Assembly: GCA_937862815.1 (NCBI GenBank) | Contig: CALMED010000038.1 | Location: 1 to 64,000 of the forward strand | Origin: an uncultured Chitinophagaceae bacterium | GTDB lineage: Bacteria; Bacteroidota; Bacteroidia; Chitinophagales; Chitinophagaceae | DNA length: 64,000 bases | Direction: 5' to 3' | In this document: piece after piece, positions 25,286-35,756 of the stretch | How positions within the stretch are numbered: position 1 is the stretch's first letter | How the letters are laid out: each line of letters begins with the position of its first letter | Made by a program: the position numbers and the translations under genes | Notes under the pieces: generated by a model | Told to the model about the DNA's origin: nothing | What the model saw: the letters and a program-made list of their open reading frames with translations, nothing else | Databases searched by the model: none

Positions 25286-25371
25286 TCTGAACAGCAGCAA
25301 TAAACGGCCGGTGTGCGCCCGCACGATGCACTGCACACCACCGCATCATCAAAATCCGCATATCAGTTTTT

Positions 25372-28300
25372 ATGAGTAAGAAAAAATACTGGCAAAGTTT
25401 CGGAGAGCTGAACAACACCAAGGCCTACCAGGAAAGCGCGGCCGACGAGTTTCGGGAAGAACTGCCTTTCGAGGGGCTGGAGAACAGTGCCAACACCCCC
25501 CGCAGGGATTTTCTGAAATACCTCGGTTTCAGCACCGCTGCCGCCACCCTGGCCGCCAGCTGCGATATACCCGTAAAAAAGTCGATCCCCTTCCTCAACA
25601 AACCCGCCGACATTGTGCCGGGTGTGGCCAACTACTACGCCACCACCTTCGTGCTCGACGGGGATGTGGTGCCGGTACTGGCCAAAGTGCGGGATGGACG
25701 TCCCATTAAAATTGAAGGCAATCCCGAAGGCTTCGCCGGCGGAGCTACCTCCCAGCAGGTACAGGCGTCCGTGCTGAGCCTCTATGATATGGCCCGCGTG
25801 CGCTTCCCCCTCGAAAAATCAGCCGACGGCTTTAAAGAAGCGCCCACCTACGAAGCGGTGGACACCAAAATCATGGAAGCCCTGGCCGGTGTGGGCAGCA
25901 AGCAGGTGGTGCTGCTGAGCTCCACCCTCAACTCGCCCTCTGTACAAAAAACCATTGACCAGTTTAAATCGAAATACCCCACGTTCCGCCACGTGACCTA
26001 CGACGCCGTTTCCTACAGCGGTATGATTGAAGCCAACGAGCGGACCTATGGTAAAAAGGGCATTCCTTCCTATCACTTCGAAAATGCCGACGTGGTGGTG
26101 AGCCTGGGCGCCGACTTCCTCGGCACCTGGCTGAGTCCCGTGGAGTTTGCCAAGCAATACGCCACCAAGCGCCGCATCAACGAAGCCAACCCCGTGATGA
26201 GCCGGCACTTCCAGTTTGAGAGCATGTACAGCATGACCGGCGCCAACGCCGATGAACGCTTTACCCATAAGCCCAGCCAGCTGGGTGCTGTACTCCTGAA
26301 CCTTTATGCCGCTGTTGGTGGTACAGTTGCGGCCCCCGAGATAGCCGACCAGCAACTGCTGAACGGCATCAAGGCTGCCGCCAAAGAACTGCTGGCCGCC
26401 GGCGGCAACGCCGTGGTGGTGTGTGGCAGCAATGATGTGAACGCACAAGTGGTGGTGAACGCCATCAACGACCGCATCGGCGCCAACGGCAAGACCATCA
26501 ACTTCGCCACAATGGTGCACTACCGCAAGGGTGTGGATGCCGAGATGGAACAGCTGGTGACCGATATGAACGCCGGAAATGTAGGTGCGGTGCTGGTGTA
26601 CGGCGCCAACCCTGTATATACCTATCCCGATACCAAACGCTTTGTGGAAGGCTGGAAAAAAGTGAGCCTGACGGTTTCCTTCAACGAGATTGAAGACGAG
26701 ACCACCAGCGAGTGCCAGTACGTACTGCCCGCCCACCACTACCTCGAAAGCTGGGGCGACGCTGAAGCTAAAACCGGCTTCCTCTGCTTTCAGCAGCCCA
26801 CCATTCACCCGCTGTTCAAGACCCGCGCCTTTGCCACCTCCCTGCTCAAGTGGAGCGGCAGCAGCGAAGACTACGAAACCTATTTCAAAAACTACTGGAC
26901 CAGCCAGTTGGGCGGACAGACCGCTTTTGACGACGTGCTCCGTACCGGTGTAATCAACCCTGCACCGGCCGTATCCGGCGCCTCCTTCAACAGCGGCGCC
27001 CTCGCGGGAGCCGTGGAGAAACTGGCCGCCCCCGTTACCGGTGGTAAATACGAGCTGGTGATGTACCAGAAAGTGAGCATCCGCGACGGTAAACTGGCCA
27101 ACAACCCCTGGCTGCAGGAGATGCCCGATCCCATCACCCGCGCTACCTGGGACAACTACGCCATTATTTCGGTGAAAACGGCCGAAGAGCTGGGCTACAT
27201 AGCCGATGACGAATACGAAGTGAACCCCGAAAAGCCGGTACTCCGCATCAAAGCCGCCGGCAAAGAGGTGGAACTGCCCCTGCTCATTATCCCCGGTATG
27301 AACGCCGGCACCATTGCCATTGCCGTGGGCTACGGCCGCAGCGAGAAAGTGGGCCTGGCCGCCAAGGGAGCCGGCAAGAACATTTATCCCTTCGTTGCCT
27401 TTAACGGAAGTAACTTCATTTATAGCGTTGCCGAAGCCGGCATTGAAACCACCAAACAGCAATACGTGGTGGCCCAGATGCAGACCCACGGCAGCTACGG
27501 CAACCGCCACGAAGTAGTAAAGGAAACCAGCCTGCCCATCTTCAAAAAAGACCCCAAGGTGATCGTGAATGAGCGCTTGGTGGAACTGAAAGCGTATGGC
27601 GGACTGGAGAACTTCGAAGCCCAGGGTACCATCTACCCGGTGTTCGACAAGCCCGGCATCAAGTGGGGCATGAACATCGACCTCAACACCTGTAACGGTT
27701 GCGGCGCCTGCGTGGTTGCCTGCTCGGCCGAGAACAACGTGAGTGTGGTGGGTAAGAACCAGGTGGCCAAGTTCCACGATATGCACTGGCTGCGGATTGA
27801 CCGCTACTTCAGCGGCGACCCCGAAAACCCCGATGTGGTGTTCCAGCCCATGCTGTGCCAGCACTGCGACAACGCACCCTGCGAAAACGTTTGTCCCGTT
27901 GCCGCCACCAACCACAGCAGCGAAGGTCTCAACCAGATGACTTACAACCGTTGCATCGGTACCCGTTACTGCGCCAACAACTGTCCGTATAAAGTGCGTC
28001 GTTTTAACTGGCACGACTGGAACGGAGCCGACAGCTTCAAGGACAACCAGAATGACATTATAAAGAGCGGCCGTCTCAACGAGGTGACCATCCAGATGAA
28101 CGATGACCTCACCCGCATGGTGCTGAACCCCGATGTTACGGTGCGCAGCCGCGGTGTGATTGAGAAGTGCTCCTTCTGCGTACAGCGCCTGCAGGAAGCC
28201 AAGCTCACCGCCAAGAAAGACAGCCGTCCGCTGGTGGACAACGACATCAAGACCGCCTGCCAGCAGGCTTGTCCCACCGGCGCCATTGTATTTGGCAACG

Positions 28301-28530
28301 TGAACGACAAAGAAAGTGCCATCCGCAAAGTGCGCACCGAAGAAAGCCCCAACCGCCTGTTCTACGTACTGGAGCAGATCCACGTACTGCCCAACGTGAG
28401 CTACGCGGCCAAGGTGCGGAATACGGAGCGTACCGTGGGCAACCACGAAGAGGGGCACGGTCACGATGATCACGGTGATCACGGCGCCGGCAAGGAAGCA
28501 GAAAAGCAGCCGGCTGAAGCGGCGCATTAA
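25372..28530 (+). CDS. actB: Alternative complex III subunit B (molybdopterin-oxidoreductase-like plus Fe-S domain)
   Basis: 1052 residues. The N-terminus carries a Tat-like [17 protein letters not shown] signal (Arg44-Arg45) with a possible lipidation Cys64 in LAASC. Residues about 75-740 have the molybdopterin oxidoreductase-like fold, which in ACIII carries no cofactor. The C-terminal ferredoxin domain has four cysteine sets: [37 protein letters not shown] and CSFCVQRLQ with CQQACP. These would make three 4Fe-4S clusters and one 3Fe-4S. The last 30 residues are His/Asp/Gly-rich. It passes electrons from the quinol site in ActC to ActA. A long antisense frame here is only a shadow. Confidence 0.95.
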   Translation: MSKKKYWQSFGELNNTKAYQESAADEFREELPFEGLENSANTPRRDFLKYLGFSTAAATLAASCDIPVKKSIPFLNKPADIVPGVANYYATTFVLDGDVVPVLAKVRDGRPIKIEGNPEGFAGGATSQQVQASVLSLYDMARVRFPLEKSADGFKEAPTYEAVDTKIMEALAGVGSKQVVLLSSTLNSPSVQKTIDQFKSKYPTFRHVTYDAVSYSGMIEANERTYGKKGIPSYHFENADVVVSLGADFLGTWLSPVEFAKQYATKRRINEANPVMSRHFQFESMYSMTGANADERFTHKPSQLGAVLLNLYAAVGGTVAAPEIADQQLLNGIKAAAKELLAAGGNAVVVCGSNDVNAQVVVNAINDRIGANGKTINFATMVHYRKGVDAEMEQLVTDMNAGNVGAVLVYGANPVYTYPDTKRFVEGWKKVSLTVSFNEIEDETTSECQYVLPAHHYLESWGDAEAKTGFLCFQQPTIHPLFKTRAFATSLLKWSGSSEDYETYFKNYWTSQLGGQTAFDDVLRTGVINPAPAVSGASFNSGALAGAVEKLAAPVTGGKYELVMYQKVSIRDGKLANNPWLQEMPDPITRATWDNYAIISVKTAEELGYIADDEYEVNPEKPVLRIKAAGKEVELPLLIIPGMNAGTIAIAVGYGRSEKVGLAAKGAGKNIYPFVAFNGSNFIYSVAEAGIETTKQQYVVAQMQTHGSYGNRHEVVKETSLPIFKKDPKVIVNERLVELKAYGGLENFEAQGTIYPVFDKPGIKWGMNIDLNTCNGCGACVVACSAENNVSVVGKNQVAKFHDMHWLRIDRYFSGDPENPDVVFQPMLCQHCDNAPCENVCPVAATNHSSEGLNQMTYNRCIGTRYCANNCPYKVRRFNWHDWNGADSFKDNQNDIIKSGRLNEVTIQMNDDLTRMVLNPDVTVRSRGVIEKCSFCVQRLQEAKLTAKKDSRPLVDNDIKTACQQACPTGAIVFGNVNDKESAIRKVRTEESPNRLFYVLEQIHVLPNVSYAAKVRNTERTVGNHEEGHGHDDHGDHGAGKEAEKQPAEAAH

Positions 28531-28709
28531 GGCCGGACGTACCGGCTGAGCAGGGAACCGGACGCTCACGTGTGCGACGCAACCACTGCTCCGCAGGGAA
28601 CAGACGATGACACCCCCCCCTCCGCCAGAAAGCCGGGGGAGGTACGGAAATAAACAATCAAAACGAACGCTGCCGGTTGCAGCGGGATGTTAAAAGCTTA
28701 AACCAGCAT

Positions 28710-30146
28710 ATGTCATTACTCAAGTACGAATCACAGGTCAGGGAACCACTGGTTGACGGTAGCAAAACCTATCACCAGGTAACGGAAGATATTTGCGGCC
28801 CGGTGGAAGCGGCCCCCACGCGTTTGTGGTGGATCGGCTTCATTATTTCGGTGGCCTTGCTGCTGTTTGGCGTGGTGAGTCTCTACGTGGAAGTGGTGTA
28901 CGGTACCGGTATGTGGAACCTGAACAAAACCATCGGATGGGGTTGGGACATCACCAACTTCGTATGGTGGGTGGGTATCGGTCACGCCGGAACCCTCATC
29001 TCCGCGATCCTGCTGCTGTTCCGCCAGGGCTGGCGTACGGGTGTAAACCGTGCCGCAGAAGCCATGACCATCTTTGCGGTGATGTGCGCCGGCCAGTTCC
29101 CGGTATGGCACATGGGCCGCGTGTGGATGGCCTTCTTTGTACTGCCGTATCCCAACACCCGCGGGCCGCTGTGGGTGAACTTTAACTCGCCGCTGCTGTG
29201 GGACGTATTTGCCATCTCCACCTACTTCACCGTATCGCTGCTGTTCTGGTACAGCGGTCTGATTCCCGATCTGGCCACCCTGCGTGACCGTGCCAAAAAG
29301 AAGTGGGCCAAAATGTTCTACGGTATTACCGCCTTTGGCTGGACCGGTTCCACCAAGCACTGGCAGCGCCACGAGAGCCTGTCGCTCGTGCTGGCCGGGT
29401 TGAGTACTCCGCTCGTGCTGTCGGTACACACCATCGTATCGTTCGACTTCGCCACCTCGGTGATCCCCGGCTGGCATACCACCATCTTCCCGCCCTACTT
29501 CGTAGCAGGTGCCATCTTCTCGGGCTTTGCCATGGTACAGACCCTGATGCTGGTAACCCGCAAGGTGATGAAGCTGGAAGATTACATCACCATCAGCCAC
29601 ATCGAAAACATGAACAAGGTGATTGTGCTAACCGGCTCCATCGTGGGCTGCGCCTATCTCACCGAGCTGTTCATGGCCTGGTACAGCGCCGTGAAATACG
29701 AGTACGACGTGTTCTTCAAATACCGCATTGCCGGTCCGTACGGCTGGAGCTACTGGCTGATGATGACCTGTAACGTGATCACCCCGCAGCTGTTCTGGGT
29801 GAAGAAGCTGCGCCGGAACATCGCTTTCACCTTCCTGATGAGTATTGTGGTGAACATTGGTATGTGGTTCGAGCGTTTTGTGATCATCGTGTCATCGCTG
29901 TACCGCGACTACCTGCCCTCCAGCTGGTCGGTGTACTACCGCCCCACCATCTGGGAAGTGGGCTTCTACCTTGGATCCTTTGGTCTGTTCTTTACCTGCT
30001 ACTTCCTGTTCTCCAAATACTTCCCTGTAATTGCCATCGCCGAGATCAAGCACATCCTCAAGCGGAGTGGCGAGAGCTACAAGGAGCAGATGGACCCGCT
30101 GGAAGAAAAAACGCTGGAAGAGTTCGCACACCACGCACACCATTAA
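28710..30146 (+). CDS. actC: Alternative complex III subunit C (NrfD-like quinol-binding membrane protein)
   Basis: 478 residues from the ATG at 28710 (an in-frame TTG at 28677 is unlikely). An N-terminal cytoplasmic stretch MSLLKYESQVREPLVDG is followed by about ten membrane helices. NrfD-family features are present, such as WWVGIGHAGTLISAILLLFR and LSTPLVLSVHTIVSFDFA. In ACIII this subunit binds menaquinol on the periplasmic side and hands electrons to the Fe-S chain of ActB. The spacing of 179 bp after actB is the largest gap in the operon but shows no terminator. The C-terminal tail is His-rich. Confidence 0.95.
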   Translation: MSLLKYESQVREPLVDGSKTYHQVTEDICGPVEAAPTRLWWIGFIISVALLLFGVVSLYVEVVYGTGMWNLNKTIGWGWDITNFVWWVGIGHAGTLISAILLLFRQGWRTGVNRAAEAMTIFAVMCAGQFPVWHMGRVWMAFFVLPYPNTRGPLWVNFNSPLLWDVFAISTYFTVSLLFWYSGLIPDLATLRDRAKKKWAKMFYGITAFGWTGSTKHWQRHESLSLVLAGLSTPLVLSVHTIVSFDFATSVIPGWHTTIFPPYFVAGAIFSGFAMVQTLMLVTRKVMKLEDYITISHIENMNKVIVLTGSIVGCAYLTELFMAWYSAVKYEYDVFFKYRIAGPYGWSYWLMMTCNVITPQLFWVKKLRRNIAFTFLMSIVVNIGMWFERFVIIVSSLYRDYLPSSWSVYYRPTIWEVGFYLGSFGLFFTCYFLFSKYFPVIAIAEIKHILKRSGESYKEQMDPLEEKTLEEFAHHAHH

Positions 30147-30167
30147 TTGAATTTGTAAAACAGATAT

Positions 30168-30755
30168 ATGCCCGTAAAAAAATTCATAGTTGGCTGCTTC
30201 GATGACGAGAAGACCCTGTTTCCCGCGGTGAAGAATACCCGCAAGAACGGGTACCGCATCCAGGATGTGTACACCCCGTTCCCGGTGCATGGTCTCGACA
30301 AGGCCCTTGGTTTGCGTGACACCAGTCTGCATACCGCCGGCTTCATCTACGGCATCACCGGTACCACCACGGCCCTCAGCTTCATGAGCTGGGTGTTTAC
30401 GAAAGACTGGCCGCTCAACATCGGGGGCAAGCCCCTGCTGCCGCTGCCGGCCTTCATCCCCATTATCTTCGAGCTGACGGTGCTCTGCGCCGCCGTGGGC
30501 ATGGTGCTCACCTTCTGCTACCTCTGCCAGCTGGCGCCCTTCGTGAAGAAAGATCACTTTCACCTGCGGGCCACCGACGATCTGTTTGTGATGCCCATTG
30601 AGGTGACGGCCAAAACCAATGTGGAGGAGGTGAAAGCCTTCCTGCACAATGCGGGCGCCGTGGAAGTGTTTGAGAAGGAAGCCGAAACCGGCTGGTGGCT
30701 GGGCCGCTACGACAAAGAGCGTAAGATTTTTGAGAAAGAAACTGTAACCGCATAA
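30168..30755 (+). CDS. actD: Alternative complex III subunit D (DUF3341)
   Basis: 195 residues. The start MPVKKFIVGCFDDEKTLFPA is typical of DUF3341. The N-terminal soluble ferredoxin-like fold is followed by two membrane helices (HTAGFIYGITGTTTALSF and FIPIIFELTVLCAAVGMV) and a soluble C-terminus ending in a basic tail. ActD has no cofactor and stabilises the ActC side of the complex. The gene is 21 bp downstream of actC and 10 bp upstream of actE, so it is tightly co-transcribed. Confidence 0.94.
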   Translation: MPVKKFIVGCFDDEKTLFPAVKNTRKNGYRIQDVYTPFPVHGLDKALGLRDTSLHTAGFIYGITGTTTALSFMSWVFTKDWPLNIGGKPLLPLPAFIPIIFELTVLCAAVGMVLTFCYLCQLAPFVKKDHFHLRATDDLFVMPIEVTAKTNVEEVKAFLHNAGAVEVFEKEAETGWWLGRYDKERKIFEKETVTA

Positions 30756-30765
30756 ACTGAACCGC

Positions 30766-31395
30766 ATGCGCATGCAACAATTTTTTGCTACCGGACTCAT
30801 CCTCACCACCCTTGTGGCGCTGGCTGCCTGCCAGCGGGCCGGTAAGAACAACCCCGGTAAAATCTATATGCCGGACATGGCCTACAGCCGCGCCCTCGAA
30901 ACCTATGCCGACAACAGCCACCTGGCTGCCGCGGGCATCCGTTTTGAAGGGACCCCTGTTCCCGGCACCGTGAAGCGGGAAGGGGTGGCCGCTTTCCCCC
31001 TGCCGATGGACCAGGGAACAGAAACCACCAATTACGACAAGAGCGTGCAGATTGCCAACCCCCTGCCGGCCCTCAATGACAAGGATATGGCCGAAGCCAG
31101 GCGCCTGTATAATGTGAATTGCGGCATTTGCCACGGTGAAAAACTCGATGGCAACGGCCCGCTGTACAAAGGAGGTGATGGTCCGTACCCCGCCAAGCCC
31201 GCCACCCTGGTGGGCGACGCCAAGTACGAAGCCATGCCGGCCGGCCAGATGATGTATTCGCTCACGTATGGAAAAAACCTGATGGGCAGCTATGCCGCCC
31301 AGCTGAGCACCAAGCAGCGCTGGATGATCATTCATTATATCAAGAGCATGCAGCCCGGTGGTAAGCCCGCGACCGACGCGGTGGCCGCCAACTGA
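30766..31395 (+). CDS. actE: Alternative complex III subunit E, monoheme cytochrome c lipoprotein
   Basis: 209 residues. The lipoprotein signal has lipobox ALAAC (Cys22), so it is membrane-anchored on the periplasmic face. Phrases shared with ActE proteins are GKIYMPDMAYSRALETY and NPLPALNDKDMAEARRLYNVN. The single heme site is CGICH at 119-123, with a likely axial Met in the AMPAGQMMYSLTYGKNLMGSY region. It works as an electron carrier at the periplasmic edge of ACIII. A second in-frame ATG lies at 30772. It is 10 bp downstream of actD. Confidence 0.94.
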   Translation: MRMQQFFATGLILTTLVALAACQRAGKNNPGKIYMPDMAYSRALETYADNSHLAAAGIRFEGTPVPGTVKREGVAAFPLPMDQGTETTNYDKSVQIANPLPALNDKDMAEARRLYNVNCGICHGEKLDGNGPLYKGGDGPYPAKPATLVGDAKYEAMPAGQMMYSLTYGKNLMGSYAAQLSTKQRWMIIHYIKSMQPGGKPATDAVAAN

Positions 31396-31433
31396 GTACA
31401 ACCCAAACCAAACAACTCAATAAACGAAGTTCA

Positions 31434-32714
31434 ATGGCACTGAAAGAGCAATTTGAAGTACCGGGGGGTCTGAAAAAATGGAGCTATGTCCTCATGGGCG
31501 TGGGCTTGCTGACGCTGATCCTCGGCGTGATATTCCTGCACCCGTTCTCCGGCGGTCACGGCGAAGGCCACGGCGCCGAAGCCTATGGTCCCACCAAGTT
31601 CTGGATGGCGCTGATGCACAACGGCATTTTCTGGCTGCTGGTGGTGGCTGCCAGCTTCTTTTTTGTAAGCGCCACCACGCTGGCCCAGGGCGGCTGGCCG
31701 CTGGCCTTCCGCCGCGTGCCCGAAGCCATCTCCGGCAATCTCAATGTGCTGGGTCCTCTCGTGGTGGCCCTGCTCCTCATCTACGTATGGTTCTCGCCCG
31801 ATCACCACATCTACCACTGGAAAGACGTGGAGCACGTAAAGCACGATGAGAAACTCACCTGGAAGAGCGGCTTCCTCAACCCCACGTTCTATACCGTATT
31901 GTCCATCGTAAGCGTGGGCCTCTGGATCTTCTTCCGCAACTGGTTCCGTAAGAATTCGCTGGCCGAAGACCTGGGCGCCCGCAACGACCATTCCTATTAC
32001 TGGAAAGCCATCGCCATTGCGGCGGCCTTCCTGGTAACCTACGGCCTCACGGTCATGAGCACCCTCCCCTGGATGTGGCTCATGAGCATCGACGCCCACT
32101 GGTTCAGCACCATGTACAGCTGGTACACCTTTGCCAGCTCCTGGGTGGCCGGTATTTCACTGATGATGCTGTTTGTGGTGTACCTCAAAAACCAGGGCTA
32201 CCTGGAATATGTGAGCGAAGAGCACATCCACGATATTGGTAAGTTCATGTTCGCGTTCTCGGTGTTCTGGACCTATCTCTGGTTCTCCCAGTACATGCTC
32301 ATCTGGTACTCCAACCAGCCCGAAGAAACCCTCTATTTCATTCAGCGGATCGGTGCCGGCGGGGAAGGTGGCGCCTTTAAGGGTATCTTTTTGCTTAATT
32401 TAATCATCAATTTCCTTGCTCCGTTGTTAATATTGATGCGCAGGGGATCGAAGCGGAACTATACGGTGGTGACCCTGATGGCTGTTGTGATCATTTTTGG
32501 ACACTGGCTCGATTTTTACCAGATGATCACACCCGGCCCCCTGCAGGAGCTGGGGCAGGAGGCCAACTCGTTTGGTCACTTCCTTTACAGCCTGGGCATC
32601 AGTGCCGGCTTCCTGGGACTGGTGATCTTCTTTACAGCGAGGTACCTCACCAAGGCGCCCCTGCTGCCGAAGAACCACCCGCTGGTGAAAGAAAGCATCA
32701 TTCACCATACATAA
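31434..32714 (+). CDS. actF: Alternative complex III subunit F (NrfD-like)
   Basis: 426 residues with about ten membrane helices. The start MALKEQFEVPGGLKKWSYVL leads into the first helix. Characteristic phrases are WMALMHNGIFWLLVVAASFF and FWTYLWFSQYMLIWYSNQPEET, the latter conserved in ActF. The subunit is a second NrfD-like membrane protein, thought to support proton translocation and to contact the oxidase in supercomplexes. It is followed after 51 bp by coxB, matching the known act-cox gene order and the physical ACIII-oxidase supercomplex in Bacteroidota. Confidence 0.94.
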   Translation: MALKEQFEVPGGLKKWSYVLMGVGLLTLILGVIFLHPFSGGHGEGHGAEAYGPTKFWMALMHNGIFWLLVVAASFFFVSATTLAQGGWPLAFRRVPEAISGNLNVLGPLVVALLLIYVWFSPDHHIYHWKDVEHVKHDEKLTWKSGFLNPTFYTVLSIVSVGLWIFFRNWFRKNSLAEDLGARNDHSYYWKAIAIAAAFLVTYGLTVMSTLPWMWLMSIDAHWFSTMYSWYTFASSWVAGISLMMLFVVYLKNQGYLEYVSEEHIHDIGKFMFAFSVFWTYLWFSQYMLIWYSNQPEETLYFIQRIGAGGEGGAFKGIFLLNLIINFLAPLLILMRRGSKRNYTVVTLMAVVIIFGHWLDFYQMITPGPLQELGQEANSFGHFLYSLGISAGFLGLVIFFTARYLTKAPLLPKNHPLVKESIIHHT

Positions 32715-32765
32715 ACGTTTGAACAAAGCATTACTAGTTGACGCATACCCAATAATTTGCAGTTT

Positions 32766-33851
32766 ATGACAACGACGACTTACCTGATTCTTGCTGCCGT
32801 GGCGCTGGTGTTCATTGTAATCTTCCAGATTGCAAAGGCCAGTGAATATGTGAGCGTGCTGAAAGGCGAGGAGAAGGCCAACAAGCAAACCAACAAGATC
32901 AACGGCGCTATGCTGCTGGGATTCATGATCCTGGGCTTCATCGGCGTGTGGTATTGCAACGAAAAACTTTACGGCAGCACCCTTTTTCCGCAGGGCTCCG
33001 CTTCGGTGGAGGGCGAGAAGATTGATGAAATGTTTATGATGACCACTGCCGTAACCGGCCTGGTGTTCATCCTCACCCAGTTCCTGCTGTTTTACTTTGC
33101 CTGGAAATACCAGGAGAAAGAAGGACGTAAAGTGTATTTTTTCCCGCACAGCAACAAGCTGGAACTGATCTGGACGGTGGTGCCTGCCATCTTCCTCACC
33201 GTGCTGGTGGTATTTGGTCTTAAATTCTGGTTCCGTATCACCTCCGACGCCCCCAAAGACGCCCTCACCGTGGAAATCATGGGCAAACAGTTTGGCTGGA
33301 TCATGCGGTACCCCGGTAACGACAACACATTTGGCAAGACCTATTTCCGCGTGATCAACGACGAGCAGAACAACTCGCTGGGACAGATTTGGGAAGATCA
33401 TGCCGACCTGCAGCTGAAAGCCGATCCGGCCAACTACGATGATGTGGTGACCACGCAGACCATGTACATCATAAAAGACCGTCCCGTGAAACTCATCATC
33501 GGCAGCCGCGATGTGATTCACGACGTGGGCCTGTCGCACTTCCGCATGAAAATGGACGCGGTACCCGGTATCCCCACCACGCTCTGGTTTACACCCAAGT
33601 ACACCACTAAGGAGATGAAAGAGCGCACCGGCAACCCCGACTTTGTGTACGAGATTTCCTGCGACCAGATGTGCGGTAACGGCCACTACTCCATGAAGGG
33701 GATCATTGAAGTGGTAACCCAGGAAGAGTTCGATGCCTGGATGGCGAAGCAGAAGCCGAACTATTATGTGGCGCATCCCGACAAAGACCCGGAATCCATT
33801 AAGCAGGCTGCAGATACGACTGCTGCAAAAACGGCGGTGGCGATCAAGTAA
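32766..33851 (+). CDS. coxB: Cytochrome c oxidase subunit II
   Basis: 361 residues from the ATG at 32766 (a TTG at 32757 is in frame). Two N-terminal membrane helices are followed by the cupredoxin domain. The CuA site is CDQMCGNGHYSM, with both Cys, the His and the Met, and an upstream VGLSHFRMKMDAVPG supplies the other ligand His. The long loop DDVVTTQTMYIIKDRPVKL is typical of Bacteroidota. No cytochrome c domain is fused to its C-terminus, so electrons probably arrive through ActA or ActE hemes. The Ala/Thr/Asp-rich tail is not conserved. Confidence 0.95.
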   Translation: MTTTTYLILAAVALVFIVIFQIAKASEYVSVLKGEEKANKQTNKINGAMLLGFMILGFIGVWYCNEKLYGSTLFPQGSASVEGEKIDEMFMMTTAVTGLVFILTQFLLFYFAWKYQEKEGRKVYFFPHSNKLELIWTVVPAIFLTVLVVFGLKFWFRITSDAPKDALTVEIMGKQFGWIMRYPGNDNTFGKTYFRVINDEQNNSLGQIWEDHADLQLKADPANYDDVVTTQTMYIIKDRPVKLIIGSRDVIHDVGLSHFRMKMDAVPGIPTTLWFTPKYTTKEMKERTGNPDFVYEISCDQMCGNGHYSMKGIIEVVTQEEFDAWMAKQKPNYYVAHPDKDPESIKQAADTTAAKTAVAIK

Positions 33852-33884
33852 CGAACAATAACATTTTTGCTAATATCAACGACT

Positions 33885-35696
33885 ATGAGTTTAGAAACCA
33901 CACAGGTACAAGGCGCAACGGTCTCCCACGGGGTGCACGACGAAACCCATCACGGGCATCACCACCACGAGACCTTCTTGACCAAGTATGTGTTCAGCCA
34001 GGATCACAAAACCATTGCCAAGCAATTTCTCATTACGGGTATGTTCTGGGCGCTGCTGGGCGGTCTGTTTTCCGTGATCTTCCGTCTGCAGCTCGGTTTC
34101 CCCGACACCAAGTTCCCCTGGATGGAAGACCTGCTGGGCGAATGGGCCCGCGGCGGACAGCTGCAGGCAGAAGCCTATTATGCCCTGGTGACCATGCACG
34201 GTACCGTGCTGGTGTTCTTTGTACTCACCGCCGGCCTCAGCGGTACCTTCTCCAACTTCCTGATTCCGCTGCAGATCGGCGCCCGCGATATGGCTTCGCC
34301 GTTCCTCAACATGCTGAGCTACTGGTTCTTCTTCAGTGCCAGCATCGTGATGCTTTCGTCCATTTTCGTACAAACCGGTCCTTTCAGCGGCGGCTGGACA
34401 GCTTACCCGCCTCTCAGCGCCCTGGGTGAAGCCTCACCCGGCTCAAAAGTGGGGATGGACCTCTGGCTGGTATCCATGGCCTTGTTCGTGGTGTCTTCGC
34501 TGCTGGGCGGGCTTAACTACATCGCCACCGTACTCAACATGCGCACCAAGGGCATGAGCATGACTCGATTGCCCCTCACCATCTGGGCCTTCTTCTTTAC
34601 GGCGGTACTGGGTGTATTGTCATTCCCCGTACTGTTCTCGGGCTTTATCCTGCTCATCTTCGACCGTCACTTCGGCACCAGCTTCTACCTGAGCGATATT
34701 TACATCAACGGACAGGCCTTACCCAACGAAGGAGGCAGTGCCATCCTCTACCAGCACCTGTTCTGGTTCCTGGGTCACCCGGAAGTGTACATCATCCTGC
34801 TCCCCGCCATGGGCATGGTGAGCGAAATCCTCTCGGTGAACAGCCGCAAGCCCATTTTCGGCTACATGGCCATGGTTGGCTCCCTGTTCGCCATCGCCAT
34901 CCTCGCCTTCCTGGTGTGGGCGCACCACATGTTCGTAACCGGTCTGAATCCCTTCCTGGGCGCCTTCTTCGTACTGCTCACCCTGCTGATCGCGGTACCG
35001 TCGGCCATCAAGGTATTCAACTGGCTCACCACCATCTGGAAAGGCAACCTGCGCTTTACCCCCGCCATGATGTTCGCCCTTGGCTTCGTGAGCCTGTTTA
35101 TCTCGGGAGGTCTGACCGGTATCTTCCTCGGTAACTCGGCACTCGACATCCACCTGCACGATACCTACTTCGTAATCGCCCACTTCCATATTGTAATGGG
35201 CGTGGCGTCCATGTTTGGCATGTTTGCCGGTATCTACCACTGGTACCCCAAGATGTACGGCCGCTACCTTAACAACACGCTGGGATATGCGCACTTCTGG
35301 GTAACGATGGTGGGAGCCTACCTCATCTTCTGGCCCATGCACTATACCGGCCTGGCCGGTATGCCCCGCCGCTATTACAGCTATGATATCTGGGAATCTT
35401 TCAAGCAGTTTGGTACCCTCAACCAGTTCATCAGCATCGTAGCCATCCTGGTGTTCCTGGCCCAGTTCCTGTTCCTTTTCAACTTCTTCTACAGCATCTG
35501 GAAGGGACGGCAGGTGAAGACCCAGAACCCCTGGGGCGCCAACACGCTCGAATGGACCACCCCCGTTAACCCGGGACACGGCAACTGGGAAGGCGAGATT
35601 CCCGAGGTACACCGCTGGGCCTACGATTACGGTAAAGACGGGAAAGAATACATTCCGCAAACCGTGCCGGTAAGCGCAGACGAAAGCAAACACTAA
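33885..35696 (+). CDS. coxA: Cytochrome c oxidase subunit I
   Basis: 603 residues from the ATG at 33885 (a TTG at 33867 is in frame). A His-rich N-terminal tail (ETHHGHHHHETF) precedes twelve predicted helices. Key ligands are visible: the low-spin heme His in TMHGTVLVFF; CuB His and the cross-linked Tyr in FLGHPEVYIILLPAMGM; the His pair in WAHHMFVTG; and heme a3/a ligands in HDTYFVIAHFHIVMG. K-pathway features are consistent with an A-type heme-copper oxidase. It reduces oxygen to water with proton pumping. The order act-coxB-coxA is conserved in the phylum. Confidence 0.96.
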   Translation: MSLETTQVQGATVSHGVHDETHHGHHHHETFLTKYVFSQDHKTIAKQFLITGMFWALLGGLFSVIFRLQLGFPDTKFPWMEDLLGEWARGGQLQAEAYYALVTMHGTVLVFFVLTAGLSGTFSNFLIPLQIGARDMASPFLNMLSYWFFFSASIVMLSSIFVQTGPFSGGWTAYPPLSALGEASPGSKVGMDLWLVSMALFVVSSLLGGLNYIATVLNMRTKGMSMTRLPLTIWAFFFTAVLGVLSFPVLFSGFILLIFDRHFGTSFYLSDIYINGQALPNEGGSAILYQHLFWFLGHPEVYIILLPAMGMVSEILSVNSRKPIFGYMAMVGSLFAIAILAFLVWAHHMFVTGLNPFLGAFFVLLTLLIAVPSAIKVFNWLTTIWKGNLRFTPAMMFALGFVSLFISGGLTGIFLGNSALDIHLHDTYFVIAHFHIVMGVASMFGMFAGIYHWYPKMYGRYLNNTLGYAHFWVTMVGAYLIFWPMHYTGLAGMPRRYYSYDIWESFKQFGTLNQFISIVAILVFLAQFLFLFNFFYSIWKGRQVKTQNPWGANTLEWTTPVNPGHGNWEGEIPEVHRWAYDYGKDGKEYIPQTVPVSADESKH

Positions 35697-35756
35697 ACCA
35701 TTTCCGCAGCAACCCCTCCCCCCGGAGGGATTGTTGCAAGCGGAAGGCAGCATAAC

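Noticed and set aside
25819-28569. 916-codon antisense open frame opposite actB
   Set aside because: actB has all expected motifs on the plus strand. The antisense reading is low-complexity Gly/Val/His sequence, a codon-bias shadow of a GC-rich gene.
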